Below are positions 50,152 to 59,174 of a stretch of DNA of 64,000 nt, one piece after another. Below the pieces are notes generated by a model. That model searched no databases, had not been told where the DNA came from, and saw nothing but the letters and a program-made list of their open reading frames with translations. The stretch's first letter is position 1, and every line of letters begins with the position of its first letter. The position numbers and the translations under genes are program-made. The DNA is from UBA7672 sp965279205 (GTDB taxonomy: Bacteria; Pseudomonadota; Alphaproteobacteria; Caulobacterales; Hyphomonadaceae), in assembly GCA_965279205.1 (NCBI GenBank), contig OZ257144.1, positions 3,844,001 through 3,908,000 on the forward strand, written 5' to 3'.

Positions 50152-51342
50152 ATGACCCGCTCGTTTTCGGGCCTATCACTGATCGTTGCTGCGTCGCTGG
50201 CCTCGGCCGCCCCTGCCCTTGCGCAGAAGCCAATCACAACACCGCCTGTTTCATCGATCCTGGCCTGGACGCAGAAGCAGCAGCTGGAGCGCTATCCGGC
50301 GATCGAGAAGGTCTACGCCGTCGGCACGATCAAGAAAGGCGACAAGGTTCGCGATCTACCCAAGGCGGCGACGCAGATCGATCCGAAAGTGCCATTCAAC
50401 AAGAAGTCGTCGAGCATCGACGCTTTCATGAAGGACAACCGCATCACCGGCCTGATCGCCATCAAGGATGGCCAGGTGGTGCTGGAGAAGTATGCGCTGG
50501 GCCGGAAGCCGGAAGACCGTTGGACATCGTTCTCGGTCGCCAAGTCGGTGACGTCGACGCTGATCGGCGCGGCGGTGAAGGATGGCTATATCGACTCGAT
50601 CTATGACCCGATCACCAAATACATCCCGGAGCTTCGTGGCAGCGCCTATGACGATGTGAGCCTGCGCCGTGTGATGACGATGACCTCCGGCGTGAAGTGG
50701 AACGAGGACTATGCCGATCCGAAGTCCGACGTCGCACGCGCCAGCGGCGCAGCCTATAAGCCGGGCGGCATGAACCCACTGGTCGAGTACATGTCCAAGC
50801 TGAAGCGTGAAGCGCCTCCGGGGACGAAGTGGGTCTACAAGACTGGCGAGACGGATCTGGCGGGCATCGCCCTTGGCCGCGCGCTCGCCGGAAAATCACT
50901 GTCGCAATACGCCTCCGAAAAGCTCTGGGCGCCCTTCGGCATGGAGCAGGACGCGATCTGGATGCTCGACAAGGCCGGCCAGGAGCGCGGCGGATGCTGC
51001 ATGAGCATGACGCTTCGCGACTATGGCCGCATCGGCCTTTTCATGCTCGGCGGCGGCGTGATCGACGGGAAGGAAATCATGCCGGCGGGATGGATTGACG
51101 AGGCAACCACCAACCAGCTGCCGAAAAGCGCGAAGGATGACAGCTATGGCTTCTTCTGGTGGCCGATGGATGCGCCGAACTATCGCGCCATTGGCATCTT
51201 CGGACAGGGCATAGCCGTGTACCCGGAAGACAACCTTGTGATCGCGGTCAATTCCGCGATGGTAAAAGCCACCGACCGCACGCAAAGCCGTAAAATGGCG
51301 GCCCTGATGCAAGCCGTTCGCGATGCGGCAAACGGCTCTTGA
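50152..51342 (+). CDS. Secreted serine hydrolase, beta-lactamase/NylB-like
   Basis: A 396-residue protein with signal peptide (SLIVAASLASAAPALAQ). S128-x-x-K131 in FSVAKSVTSTLIGAAV; the second motif position reads WVYKTGETDLAG, with Tyr but no Asn (Y-x-N replaced by Y-K-T), the variation seen in 6-aminohexanoate-dimer-hydrolase-like enzymes. GGCCMSMTLRDYGRIG and GIFGQGIAVYPEDNLVIAVNS follow. Probably an esterase or amidase. GGGAGGACCTGG precedes the ATG at 50152. Confidence 0.86.
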   Translation: MTRSFSGLSLIVAASLASAAPALAQKPITTPPVSSILAWTQKQQLERYPAIEKVYAVGTIKKGDKVRDLPKAATQIDPKVPFNKKSSSIDAFMKDNRITGLIAIKDGQVVLEKYALGRKPEDRWTSFSVAKSVTSTLIGAAVKDGYIDSIYDPITKYIPELRGSAYDDVSLRRVMTMTSGVKWNEDYADPKSDVARASGAAYKPGGMNPLVEYMSKLKREAPPGTKWVYKTGETDLAGIALGRALAGKSLSQYASEKLWAPFGMEQDAIWMLDKAGQERGGCCMSMTLRDYGRIGLFMLGGGVIDGKEIMPAGWIDEATTNQLPKSAKDDSYGFFWWPMDAPNYRAIGIFGQGIAVYPEDNLVIAVNSAMVKATDRTQSRKMAALMQAVRDAANGS

Positions 51343-51390
51343 CCGGCAGGCACGGTTGACAGGCGGGACCGGGGCTTCGATGTAGGACAC

Positions 51391-51756
51391 ATGCTGAACA
51401 GGCTGTCTCGCATCCTGCTGGCTCTGGTCACGGCTTTTGTCTTCACCGGACAGATGGAAGCCGCCGCGGCGCATTGCGCCCGGCTGGTTGCGGCAAATGA
51501 AGCCGCCACGGCGCCTGTGCAGACGGAGACGCCTCCCTGCCATGGCGACCAGGCCACGACCGCGCCGGCCCACCACGCGCCAGCACACAAGCCGGCGAAA
51601 GACCGCTGCGAATGTGTGGCCGTGTTGACGGCCTGCGAAGGCGTTGCCACGGCCACTGCATCCTCGCGCATCGAACCCTATGCGTGGGCGCGGCCCGAAG
51701 CGGCGACATTCGCATCGAACGAGCCCCTGCCCGACCTGCGACCTCCACGCGCCTGA
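51391..51756 (+). CDS. Small exported Cys/His protein, probably metal-related
   Basis: A 121-residue protein with a membrane-spanning or signal segment (ILLALVTAFVFTGQ), then a Cys/His-rich stretch: HCARL, PPCHGDQ, PAHHAPAHKPAKDRCEC, and a C in TACEG. Small proteins of this type sit upstream of copper genes (CopL/DUF2946 style), and here it lies 65 bases before a Met/His-rich outer-membrane protein. The family cannot be assigned firmly. Confidence 0.6.
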   Translation: MLNRLSRILLALVTAFVFTGQMEAAAAHCARLVAANEAATAPVQTETPPCHGDQATTAPAHHAPAHKPAKDRCECVAVLTACEGVATATASSRIEPYAWARPEAATFASNEPLPDLRPPRA

Positions 51757-51821
51757 CACGAGCCTCTTGAGCATGCGGTCAGCAAAGGCCGATTCAGAGA
51801 TTCCTGTCAGGACTCCTCCCT

Positions 51822-53234
51822 ATGAAACACATCTCCCTGATCGCCTCAGCGATCCTGATTGCGCCATCAGCCATGGCGCAAGCGACCGACCATTCGGCGC
51901 ATGAAGGTCATACAGCGCCTGCCGAGCGGCAGAGCGCGCCGGCGGCGGATCACTCCCAGCATGAGCAGAAAGCGACGCCTGCCGAGGACCATTCAAAGAT
52001 GGACCATTCGAAAATGGACCATGGCGACATGGATCACTCCAAGATGGACGGCATGGACCATGGCGGCCAGCACGCAAAGACGAGCGCGTTCGGGCCCTAT
52101 GCCATGACCCGCGATGCGTCGGGCACGAGCTGGGCGCCGGACGACTCCAGCCATGGCGGCCTTCACGCGCAGGCGGGTGACTGGATGCTGATGGGGCACG
52201 CGACCATCGACGGCGTCTATTCCTGGCAGGACGGCCCGCGCGGCGACGAAAAGCTGTTCGCGGGCGGCATGCTCATGGGCACGGCGCAGCGCGCGGTTGG
52301 CGATGCCGGAACACTTCAGTTGCGCGGCATGGTCAGCCCGGACCCGCTGATGGGCAAAAGCGGCTATCCGCTTCTACTGGCGGCGGGCGAGACGGCTGAT
52401 GGCGTCAACACGCTGGTCGACCGCCAGCATCCGCATGACTTCTTCATGGAATTGTCGGCGAGCTATTCGCACCGGTTGTCCGCCACCGACAGTGTATTCG
52501 TTTATGCTGGCCTGCCGGGCGAACCTGCTTTCGGCCCGCCAGCCTTCATGCACCGGCCCGCAGCGATGGCGAGCCCGGAAGCGCCCATCACGCATCACTG
52601 GTTTGACTCGACACACATCACGTTCGGCGTCGTGACCGCGGGCTGGGTGCACGACAATTTCAAGGTCGAGACCTCGCGCTTCCGCGGCCGCGAGCCCGAT
52701 CAGGACCGCTACGACATCGAGACGGGCGATCTCGATTCAACCGCTGTTCGGCTGTCGTGGAATCCGTCGCCCCATTGGGCGCTGCAGGCGAGCTGGGCGG
52801 ATGTCACCAGCCCCGAACAGCTGGAGCCCGATGTCGATGTAGTCAAATGGTCGGCAAGCGCCCTCTATTCGCGCAAGCTCGAGAATGATGGCGAAGTCGC
52901 GTTTACTGGCGCGTTTGCCCGCAAAGACAACAGCGAGGATGTGACGTTGGACGCCTGGCTGGCGGAAGCTTCGTGGAAGCCCAATGCCGACTGGACGATC
53001 TTCTCGCGCGCAGAGACGATCGAGACCGATGAGTTGGGGTTGATCCACCACGGCCCGATCGAAAACGTCTCGAAGCTGAGCCTTGGCGTTTCGCGCGACT
53101 TTCACGTGACTGAGAACGTCACACTCGCTCTTGGAGCGCTTGTCAGCCAAAACTGGACCAGCGGCGCGCTGGCGCCGCTCTATGACGGCGACCCCATTGG
53201 AGCGATGGCATTCGTTCGATTCAAGATCGGATAG
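51822..53234 (+). CDS. Outer-membrane-type protein with Met/His metal-binding N-terminus (copper handling)
   Basis: A 470-residue protein with signal peptide (ISLIASAILIAPSAMAQA). Residues about 22-85 are very rich in His, Met and Asp with repeated MDHSKMDH-like units (DHSKMDHSKMDHGDMDHSK), a copper-binding style like CopB/PcoB. The rest shows alternating hydrophobic residues suited to a beta barrel (HPHDFFMELSASYSHR, RLSWNPSPHWALQASW, RFKIG end). CopB-type proteins help export or store copper. No P-type ATPase or copper oxidase is in the window. The stop lies in an 8-bp tandem duplication; a terminator follows. Confidence 0.75.
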   Translation: MKHISLIASAILIAPSAMAQATDHSAHEGHTAPAERQSAPAADHSQHEQKATPAEDHSKMDHSKMDHGDMDHSKMDGMDHGGQHAKTSAFGPYAMTRDASGTSWAPDDSSHGGLHAQAGDWMLMGHATIDGVYSWQDGPRGDEKLFAGGMLMGTAQRAVGDAGTLQLRGMVSPDPLMGKSGYPLLLAAGETADGVNTLVDRQHPHDFFMELSASYSHRLSATDSVFVYAGLPGEPAFGPPAFMHRPAAMASPEAPITHHWFDSTHITFGVVTAGWVHDNFKVETSRFRGREPDQDRYDIETGDLDSTAVRLSWNPSPHWALQASWADVTSPEQLEPDVDVVKWSASALYSRKLENDGEVAFTGAFARKDNSEDVTLDAWLAEASWKPNADWTIFSRAETIETDELGLIHHGPIENVSKLSLGVSRDFHVTENVTLALGALVSQNWTSGALAPLYDGDPIGAMAFVRFKIG

Positions 53235-53244
53235 CTGGATAGCT
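53229..53244. repeat. 8-bp tandem duplication over a stop codon
   Basis: GGATAGCT occurs twice in a row (53229-53236, 53237-53244); the first contains the TAG stop (53232-53234) of the Met/His-rich protein gene. Confidence 0.75.
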
Positions 53245-53245
53245 A

Positions 53246-53265
53246 GCCCCGGCTTCGGCCGGGGC
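53246..53265. terminator. UUCG hairpin terminator between copper-type gene and fliP
   Basis: GCCCCGGC (53246-53253), loop TTCG (53254-53257), GCCGGGGC (53258-53265): a stable tetraloop hairpin in the 48-base gap between convergent genes, followed by GGTTCTT on the plus strand. It could serve both directions. Confidence 0.8.
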
Positions 53266-53282
53266 GGTTCTTCCGCGTCGCA

Positions 53283-54032
53283 TCAGCTGGGTGGGGCCGA
53301 CATGAAGCTTTCGACCAGCGAGCCGGCAAGCATGCGCCAGCCGTCGACCAGCACGAAGAAGATCAGCTTGAACGGCAGGGATATGGTGACTGGCGGTAGC
53401 ATCATCATGCCCATCGCCATGAGGATGGACGATACGACGAGATCGATGACGAGGAATGGCAGGAAGACCATGAAGCCGATCTCAAAGGCGCGCTTCAGCT
53501 CCGAGATCATGAAGGCCGGCGCGAGCACCTGGAAGGGCGCATCCGCCGGGCTTTGCAGATTCTGGATGTTCGCCATGTCGGCAAAGAGCTGGACGTCGGC
53601 CGGATTGGCGTGGCGGCCCATGAACTGTTGCACGGGGCCGAGCGCGCGCGGGATCGCTTCCTCCAGCGTGATCGCTTCAGCCATGTAGGGCTGGATGCCG
53701 GCTTCGTAGGACGCCATGAAGGTCGGCGCCATGACAAAGGCGCTGAGGAAGAGCGAGAGCGAGATCACCACCGAGTTGGGCGGAGCGTTCTGCAGGCCGA
53801 TCGCGGTGCGCAGCAGCGACAGCACCACGACGATGCGCACGAAGGATGTCGTCATCACCAGGATGGAAGGCGCCAGCGAGAGGACGGTGATCGCAGCGAT
53901 CATCTGCACGATGCCGGACGTCATGCCCTGGCCGGTGCCGAGATCGACGGAGATTGTCTGCGGCAGCGCGGCAGGCGCAGCGAGCAGAATGACGGCGATC
54001 GCCGGCGCGAGACGGAGAAGACGGCGCATCAT
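53283..54032 (-). CDS. fliP: Flagellar type III export component FliP
   Basis: A 249-residue FliP with a signal-like N-terminus (APAIAVILLAAPAALPQ) and four transmembrane segments: MTSFVRIVVVLSLLRTAIG, NSVVISLSLFLSAFVMAP, PAFMISELKRAFEIGFMVFLPFLVIDLVV and LPFKLIFFVLVDGWRMLAGSL. It forms the core of the export gate with FliQ and FliR. The ATG overlaps the TGA of fliO (ATGA). Confidence 0.95.
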   Translation of the reverse strand: MMRRLLRLAPAIAVILLAAPAALPQTISVDLGTGQGMTSGIVQMIAAITVLSLAPSILVMTTSFVRIVVVLSLLRTAIGLQNAPPNSVVISLSLFLSAFVMAPTFMASYEAGIQPYMAEAITLEEAIPRALGPVQQFMGRHANPADVQLFADMANIQNLQSPADAPFQVLAPAFMISELKRAFEIGFMVFLPFLVIDLVVSSILMAMGMMMLPPVTISLPFKLIFFVLVDGWRMLAGSLVESFMSAPPS

Positions 54033-54346
54033 TGGCCGCTCTCGTCATTGGCGGCGTCGGGCGGAGCGACGGGCTTGAAGGCTGGCGGCGCATCGCGCGA
54101 GGCGATGAGAGTGTCGCCCGTCGGCGCAAGACAGATCAGATGCTCGCGCTCGCCCCAGCGTACGACCGCAAGCTTGCGGCGCATGTCGAGCGAGCGCCAT
54201 TCGACGACCTTGAGATCGTTCGACGCCGCGCCTGTCTTGATGCCGATGCGGCTACCATAGCGGCGCAGCAGCCATGTTCCGCCAAGCAGGATGCCCAGCA
54301 CGAATGCCAGGGCCGCCAACGCCTTGAGGACAGAAAAGAAGTCCAT
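54029..54346 (-). CDS. fliO: Flagellar biosynthesis protein FliO
   Basis: A 105-residue protein: one transmembrane segment (ALAALAFVLGILLGGTWLLRRYG), then a short cytoplasmic domain with DLKVVEWRSLDMRRKLAVVRW, EHLICLAPTGDTLI and a flexible tail. FliO helps assemble FliP in the export gate. Short but normal for alphaproteobacteria. Divergent from flgB, with a near-consensus CtrA site about 65 bases upstream. Confidence 0.9.
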   Translation of the reverse strand: MDFFSVLKALAALAFVLGILLGGTWLLRRYGSRIGIKTGAASNDLKVVEWRSLDMRRKLAVVRWGEREHLICLAPTGDTLIASRDAPPAFKPVAPPDAANDESGQ

Positions 54347-54408
54347 GATCGGACAGCGCCAATGACGGCCGTTTTGGCCGGTTTCTTGGTTAATCCATCG
54401 GAAATCCC

Positions 54409-54426
54409 GGTAAACGGAGAGTTAAC
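54409..54426 (-). promoter_or_regulatory. Near-consensus CtrA site facing fliO-fliP
   Basis: Read on the minus strand: GTTAA-CTCTCCG-TTTACC, that is TTAA-N7-TTTACC, one mismatch from TTAA-N7-TTAACC. A further minus-strand TTAACC lies about 30 bases closer to fliO (around 54387-54393). Confidence 0.55.
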
Positions 54427-54441
54427 GGACCGTGGCTGTGC

Positions 54442-54456
54442 TTAATCTCGCCTTAA
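54442..54456 (+). promoter_or_regulatory. CtrA box facing flgB
   Basis: TTAA (54442-54445), seven bases TCTCGCC, TTAA (54453-54456), followed by GC. Consensus CtrA spacing, 41 bases before the flgB start. Confidence 0.75.
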
Positions 54457-54497
54457 GCAAACCGGCTAAATCTGCCTAGTGAAAGGCAGGGCGCATC

Positions 54498-54929
54498 ATG
54501 GCCGACCCCACCCAGATGACAGTGTTTTCGCTGATGAAAGCGCGCCTGCAGATGCTGGGCGAGCGCCAGAAGGTCATTGCCGAGAACGTCGCCAACGTTT
54601 CCACCCCGGGCTATTCGCCGCGGGACATCAACCAGGAAGCCTTTTCCGCCACGCTGGAGCGCATGGCCGGCCATGGCGCCGGCGGCCCCGCGCGGATGAC
54701 AATGGCTGCGACGCAGGCCGGCCACATGGCCGGGCCAAAAGGTTCTGTTGCTCCTGGCGTTTCGACTGTGAAGTCGCCGGATTCCGAGACCACGCTCGAC
54801 GGCAACTCAGTCGTTGTCGAAGAACAGATGATGAAGATCGCCGAAACCCGAATGGATTTCGAGACCATGGTTGGCCTGTACCAGAAGAGTCTGGGCCTGC
54901 TGCGGCTGGCGTCGCGCACACCGAGATAG
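54498..54929 (+). CDS. flgB: Flagellar proximal rod protein FlgB
   Basis: A 143-residue rod subunit. The N-terminal MTVFSLMKARLQMLGERQKVIAENVANVSTPGYSPRD motif is the rod signature (ANNVANxxTPGY) and the C-terminal EEQMMKIAETRMDFETMVGLYQKSLGLLRLA the matching coiled-coil end. First of flgB-flgC-fliE. Preceded by a CtrA box, as for early flagellar genes in Caulobacter. Confidence 0.93.
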   Translation: MADPTQMTVFSLMKARLQMLGERQKVIAENVANVSTPGYSPRDINQEAFSATLERMAGHGAGGPARMTMAATQAGHMAGPKGSVAPGVSTVKSPDSETTLDGNSVVVEEQMMKIAETRMDFETMVGLYQKSLGLLRLASRTPR

Positions 54930-54955
54930 TCGCGCGACGTCTTTAGGAGACACAC

Positions 54956-55372
54956 ATGTCATCCGACCTCATGTCCGCCATGGGCGCGGCAGCGACCGGC
55001 CTGCGTGCGCAGACGGTTCGCATCCGCATTTCGGCCGAGAACCTCGCCAACGCCGACACGACGGCGTCGACGCCCGGCGGCGATCCATACCGCCGCAAGG
55101 CGCCGGTGTTCCGCACCTTTTACGATCGCGAGATGGGCGCTGATGGCGTTCGCGTGACCGGCGCCCGGCAGGACATGACGCCCTTCCCGGAAAAATTCGA
55201 TCCCTCGCACCCCGGCGCCGATGCGCGCGGTTATGTGAAGATGTCGAATGTCTCCGCGCTGATCGAGATGGCAGACCTTCGCGAAGCGCAGCGGGCCTAT
55301 GAAGCCAACCTCAACGTCATCGAGTCGAGCCGGGCCATGATGCTCGGCGTCGTCTCGCTGCTGAAAGCGTGA
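54956..55372 (+). CDS. flgC: Flagellar rod protein FlgC
   Basis: A 138-residue FlgC: GLRAQTVRIRISAENLANADTTAS at the N-terminus, YRRKAPVFRTFYDREMG in the middle and NVSALIEMADLREAQRAYEANLNVIESSRAMM at the end. AGGAG precedes the ATG at 54956. Part of flgBC-fliE. Confidence 0.94.
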   Translation: MSSDLMSAMGAAATGLRAQTVRIRISAENLANADTTASTPGGDPYRRKAPVFRTFYDREMGADGVRVTGARQDMTPFPEKFDPSHPGADARGYVKMSNVSALIEMADLREAQRAYEANLNVIESSRAMMLGVVSLLKA

Positions 55373-55377
55373 TCTAG

Positions 55378-55692
55378 ATGTCGGACATGGGTCTCTCGGC
55401 CGTCAAGGCATACGGCAATGTCGCACAGACGCTCGGCAACGCACTCGGCACGGATAGCGCGAAGGGTGCACCGGGCCCGGGCTTCGGCGACATTCTCAGT
55501 TCAGCCGTCGGTTCGATCACGCAGGCGGGCCAGAGCGCCGAGAATGCTGTGACCAACGCCGCGATGGGACGCGGCGACATTGTCGACGTGGTGACGGCCG
55601 TGGCCGCCGCCGAAGCGACGATGGAAACCGTGATCGCGGTGCGCGACGAAGTGATCAAGGCCTATCAGGACATCATGCGGATGCCGATCTAG
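55378..55692 (+). CDS. fliE: Flagellar hook-basal body protein FliE
   Basis: A 104-residue FliE with DIVDVVTAVAAAEATMETVIAVRDEVIKAYQDIMRMPI, the C-terminal family block, at the usual length. FliE joins the MS ring to the rod. Starts five bases after the flgC stop. Confidence 0.92.
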   Translation: MSDMGLSAVKAYGNVAQTLGNALGTDSAKGAPGPGFGDILSSAVGSITQAGQSAENAVTNAAMGRGDIVDVVTAVAAAEATMETVIAVRDEVIKAYQDIMRMPI

Positions 55693-55706
55693 GCGTTCAC
55701 GCAGTC

Positions 55707-58700
55707 TCAGTGGAAATCGCGGGACTTCGGCAGAACGCGCACATTGCGCGGATGCCGGTTCATGCCGCGCGGAAGCTGCGGGTGTTTGATCTCGTCGGCG
55801 CGGGTGAGCTGGGGATCTACTGGTTCGTAATCCTCCGACAGGCGCGCAAGTTCAGGCGTACGGTCATAGACGCGCGCGCCCATCAGGTGGGTGACGCCCT
55901 CCGGGCTTTTCTGCACCCTGCCCTCGACCAGCATCAGCCGGGCGCCCATCGATTGCGCGCGGAACTTCTCGAAGGTGCGCGCCCAGAGCAGAACGTTGGT
56001 GATGCCGGTTTCATCCTCCAGCGTCACGAAGATCGCCTTGCCGTTGCCTGGCCGCTGGCGCACCAGCACGATCCCCGCCGTCCGCGCCCACCGTCCATCG
56101 CGCAGCGCCGACGTCTCAGCGCAGCTGAGCACCCTCTCCGCCTGGAACAACGGCCGCAGCACCTGCATCGGATGCGATTTCAGTGAAAGCCGCGTGGTCT
56201 GGTAATCGGCCGTCACATGCTCGCCGAGGGGCATGGGAGGAAGGTGGACTTCCGGCTCATCGCCCAACTCGCGCGCTTCCATCGCAGCAAAGAGCGGCAG
56301 GGGGCGATCGTTAGGCAAGCGGCGCACATCCCATAGTGCCTCTCGCCGATCCTGCTTGAGCGAACGGAAGGCATCGGCATCAGCGAGCTTGCGTAGCAGA
56401 GGCGATGAGACGCCGCCGCGAGAACGCATGTCCTCGACACTTATGTATGCAGCACCCCGACGCGCGACGAGGCTGTTCGCCTCTTCTTCCTTGATGCCAT
56501 CGAGCTGCCGGAAACCGATCCGCAGCGCCATCGCGCCATCTTCGCGGCGTTCGAGCGTGTTGTCGTACTCGCTGAAGTTCACATCGACTTCCCTGACTTC
56601 GACCCCATGCTCCTGCGCATCGCGCACGATCTGGGCTGGCGCATAGAATCCCATCGGCTGCGAGTTCAGCAAAGCTGCCGCGAATGCCGCCGGGTGATAG
56701 TATTTGAGCCAGGACGAAACATAGACGAGTTGCGCGAAAGCAGCGGCATGGCTTTCAGGGAAGCCATAGCTGCCGAAGCCTTTGATCTGCTCGAAGCAGT
56801 TCCTGGCGAATTCGGGATCGTAGCCGCGATCAATCATGCGATTGACCATCATGTCCTCGAACTTGCCGATCGTGCCGACATTGCGAAATGTGGCCATGGC
56901 TTTGCGAAGCCCGTTCGCCTCCTTGTTCGAGAATTTTGCCGCCACCATGGCAAGGCGCATGGCCTGCTCCTGAAACAGCGGCACGCCTTCAGTCTTGTTA
57001 AGCACCTCATAAAGTTCGTTCTCAGGACCATGTTCCGGCGACGGAGAAGGATAGGTCACAGTCTCCAGCCCGTTACGCCGCTTGAGATAGGGATGGACCA
57101 TGTTTCCCTGAATCGGACCGGGGCGAACGATCGCCACCTCGATGACGACGTCATACATCTTCCTCGGCTTGAGGCGCGGCAGCATGTTCATCTGCGCGCG
57201 GCTCTCGACCTGGAAGACGCCAAGCGAGTCGCCCTTGCAGAGCATGTCGTAGACAGCGGGGTCTTCGGGAGGAAAGTCCCGCAGTCCGTAACGCTTCCAC
57301 CCGTGCTGATGAATAAGATTCCGGGCCTTGCGGATACAGGTCAGCATTCCCAGCGCAAGTATGTCGACCTTGAGAAGGCGCAGCTCGTCGATGTCGTCCT
57401 TGTCCCACTCGATGAATGTACGATCGTCCATCGCTGCATTACCGATAGGCACGAGTTCATCCAGCCGGCCCTGCGTCAGTACAAAACCGCCGACGTGTTG
57501 CGAGAGATGGCGCGGAAAGCCCAATAGACGTCCGGCAAAATTGAGGGCGCGATGCAGCACAGGGTTTGATGGATCAAGGCCCGCCTGACGAAGCTGATCG
57601 TCGACTAGCGCCCCGCCCCAGCTCCCCCAGACAAGACCCGAAAGCCTGCCCGTCACATCATCGGTCAGACCCAGCACCTTGCCAACTTCGCGCATGGCGC
57701 TGCGCGGGCGGTAGTGAATCACGGTTGCGGCAATTCCCGCGCGCTCCAGTCCATAGCGCTTGTACATGTGCTGGATGATTTCTTCGCGGCGCTCGTGCTC
57801 GAAATCGACATCAATGTCCGGCGGCTCATCTTTGCGGTCAGCGGACAGGAAGCGCTCGAACAGGACATCGAACGTGGCTGGATTTACGGACGTGATGCCA
57901 AGTACATAGCAGACAGCGGAATTGGCGGCTGACCCTCGGCCCTGGCACAGGATGCCCATGTTCTCCGCAATACGCACGGTGTCGAAGATGGTCAGAAAAT
58001 ACTGAGCCATCTTTCGCTTGCGAATGAATTTGAGCTCCTTTCGAAGAAGCCGTTTGACCTTTTTTGGGATCCGCCAAGCGTACTTCATTCCCGCGAAGAA
58101 CCAGGCGCGTGCTTCGAGATAGTCCTGATCCTTCCAGCCTGGCGGCACGGGCTCCTGAGGATACTCGTATTTCAACTGCTCCAGATCGAACTCGACAAGA
58201 TCGAGAAGGATTTGCGTCTGGGCGACTGCTTCGGGCGCCTTTGCGAAAAGCCGCGCCATTTCTTTCGGCGGTTTGAGATGCCGCTCCGCATTCACTTCGA
58301 GCATGCGCCCTGCATTCTCGATTCTCACGCCTTCCCGGATGCAGGTCATCATGTCCTGCAGGTCACGCGCGCTGTCGGAGTGATAGAGCGCATCATTGAT
58401 GGCGATAAGCGGCACTCCAGTATTGCTGGAGATACGCTTCAGTCTGGCCAGGCGTCGCGCGTCATTTCCACGTCTGTGCATCGTCGCGCCAAGCCAGGCA
58501 GCGAAGGCGGCTCTCTCGATGCGAGGCAACAGCTCGGAGAGTCCATCAAGCTGTTCCCCAGGCATGACGATCAGAAGCAGGTCTCTTGCGGAGAACAGAA
58601 GATCGTCGAGATAGAGAAGGCATTCCCCTTTCTCCGCCCTTTTCTTTCCAGGCGCTGGCCGCTGATTGCCCTTGCTCAGCAAGCGACAGAGACGCGCCCA

Positions 58701-59174
58701 TCCGTTGCGATTCTGCGGATAAGCCATGATGTCGGGCGTACCGTCGGCGAAGACGAGGCGCGAACCAATTACCAGCTTGAAGGCCTTGGCCTGCTTCCTC
58801 ATCTCCTCCTGTTTGTCCGCGAGCTCTTTCTCGCTCGGGTGTTCAATCCACGCATGTTCTCCGGGAGATCCGCCTTCCCTCATCTTGCTTTGAGTGGGCA
58901 ACCCATCCTTCCGCAACTGGTTGAGCTCACCCCATGCGCGCACGACACCTGCGACGGTGTTGCGGTCTGCAATGCCGATCCCGTTGTGTCCGAGTCTGAG
59001 CGCCTCGATCACCATGTCCTGTCCTGTCGAGGCGCCGCGCAGGAAGGAGAAGTTGGTGGCGGTGGCGAGTTCGGCGTAGGCGGGCGCGACTGCAGGAACA
59101 GGTTCGATCTCCCTTTCCCGGGCGGGGAAAGAGACGATGTTTGTGGAGGGGTTTTCCGGGTCGCTGGCGGTCAT
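55707..59174 (-). CDS. dnaE2: Error-prone DNA polymerase DnaE2
   Basis: A 1155-residue C-family polymerase. PHP domain at the N-terminus (YAELATATNFSFLRGAS, IADRNTVAGVVRAW) with degenerate metal residues; palm with EPPDIDVDFEHERREEIIQHMYKRYG (catalytic Asp) and DDIDELRLLKVDILALGML; fingers and OB fold follow (RTAGIVLVRQRPGNGKAIFVTLEDETG). It lacks the tau-binding tail of DnaE1. Overlaps imuB by four bases (ATGA). DnaE2 is the mutasome polymerase for SOS mutagenesis with ImuA and ImuB. Confidence 0.95.
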   Translation of the reverse strand: MTASDPENPSTNIVSFPAREREIEPVPAVAPAYAELATATNFSFLRGASTGQDMVIEALRLGHNGIGIADRNTVAGVVRAWGELNQLRKDGLPTQSKMREGGSPGEHAWIEHPSEKELADKQEEMRKQAKAFKLVIGSRLVFADGTPDIMAYPQNRNGWARLCRLLSKGNQRPAPGKKRAEKGECLLYLDDLLFSARDLLLIVMPGEQLDGLSELLPRIERAAFAAWLGATMHRRGNDARRLARLKRISSNTGVPLIAINDALYHSDSARDLQDMMTCIREGVRIENAGRMLEVNAERHLKPPKEMARLFAKAPEAVAQTQILLDLVEFDLEQLKYEYPQEPVPPGWKDQDYLEARAWFFAGMKYAWRIPKKVKRLLRKELKFIRKRKMAQYFLTIFDTVRIAENMGILCQGRGSAANSAVCYVLGITSVNPATFDVLFERFLSADRKDEPPDIDVDFEHERREEIIQHMYKRYGLERAGIAATVIHYRPRSAMREVGKVLGLTDDVTGRLSGLVWGSWGGALVDDQLRQAGLDPSNPVLHRALNFAGRLLGFPRHLSQHVGGFVLTQGRLDELVPIGNAAMDDRTFIEWDKDDIDELRLLKVDILALGMLTCIRKARNLIHQHGWKRYGLRDFPPEDPAVYDMLCKGDSLGVFQVESRAQMNMLPRLKPRKMYDVVIEVAIVRPGPIQGNMVHPYLKRRNGLETVTYPSPSPEHGPENELYEVLNKTEGVPLFQEQAMRLAMVAAKFSNKEANGLRKAMATFRNVGTIGKFEDMMVNRMIDRGYDPEFARNCFEQIKGFGSYGFPESHAAAFAQLVYVSSWLKYYHPAAFAAALLNSQPMGFYAPAQIVRDAQEHGVEVREVDVNFSEYDNTLERREDGAMALRIGFRQLDGIKEEEANSLVARRGAAYISVEDMRSRGGVSSPLLRKLADADAFRSLKQDRREALWDVRRLPNDRPLPLFAAMEARELGDEPEVHLPPMPLGEHVTADYQTTRLSLKSHPMQVLRPLFQAERVLSCAETSALRDGRWARTAGIVLVRQRPGNGKAIFVTLEDETGITNVLLWARTFEKFRAQSMGARLMLVEGRVQKSPEGVTHLMGARVYDRTPELARLSEDYEPVDPQLTRADEIKHPQLPRGMNRHPRNVRVLPKSRDFH

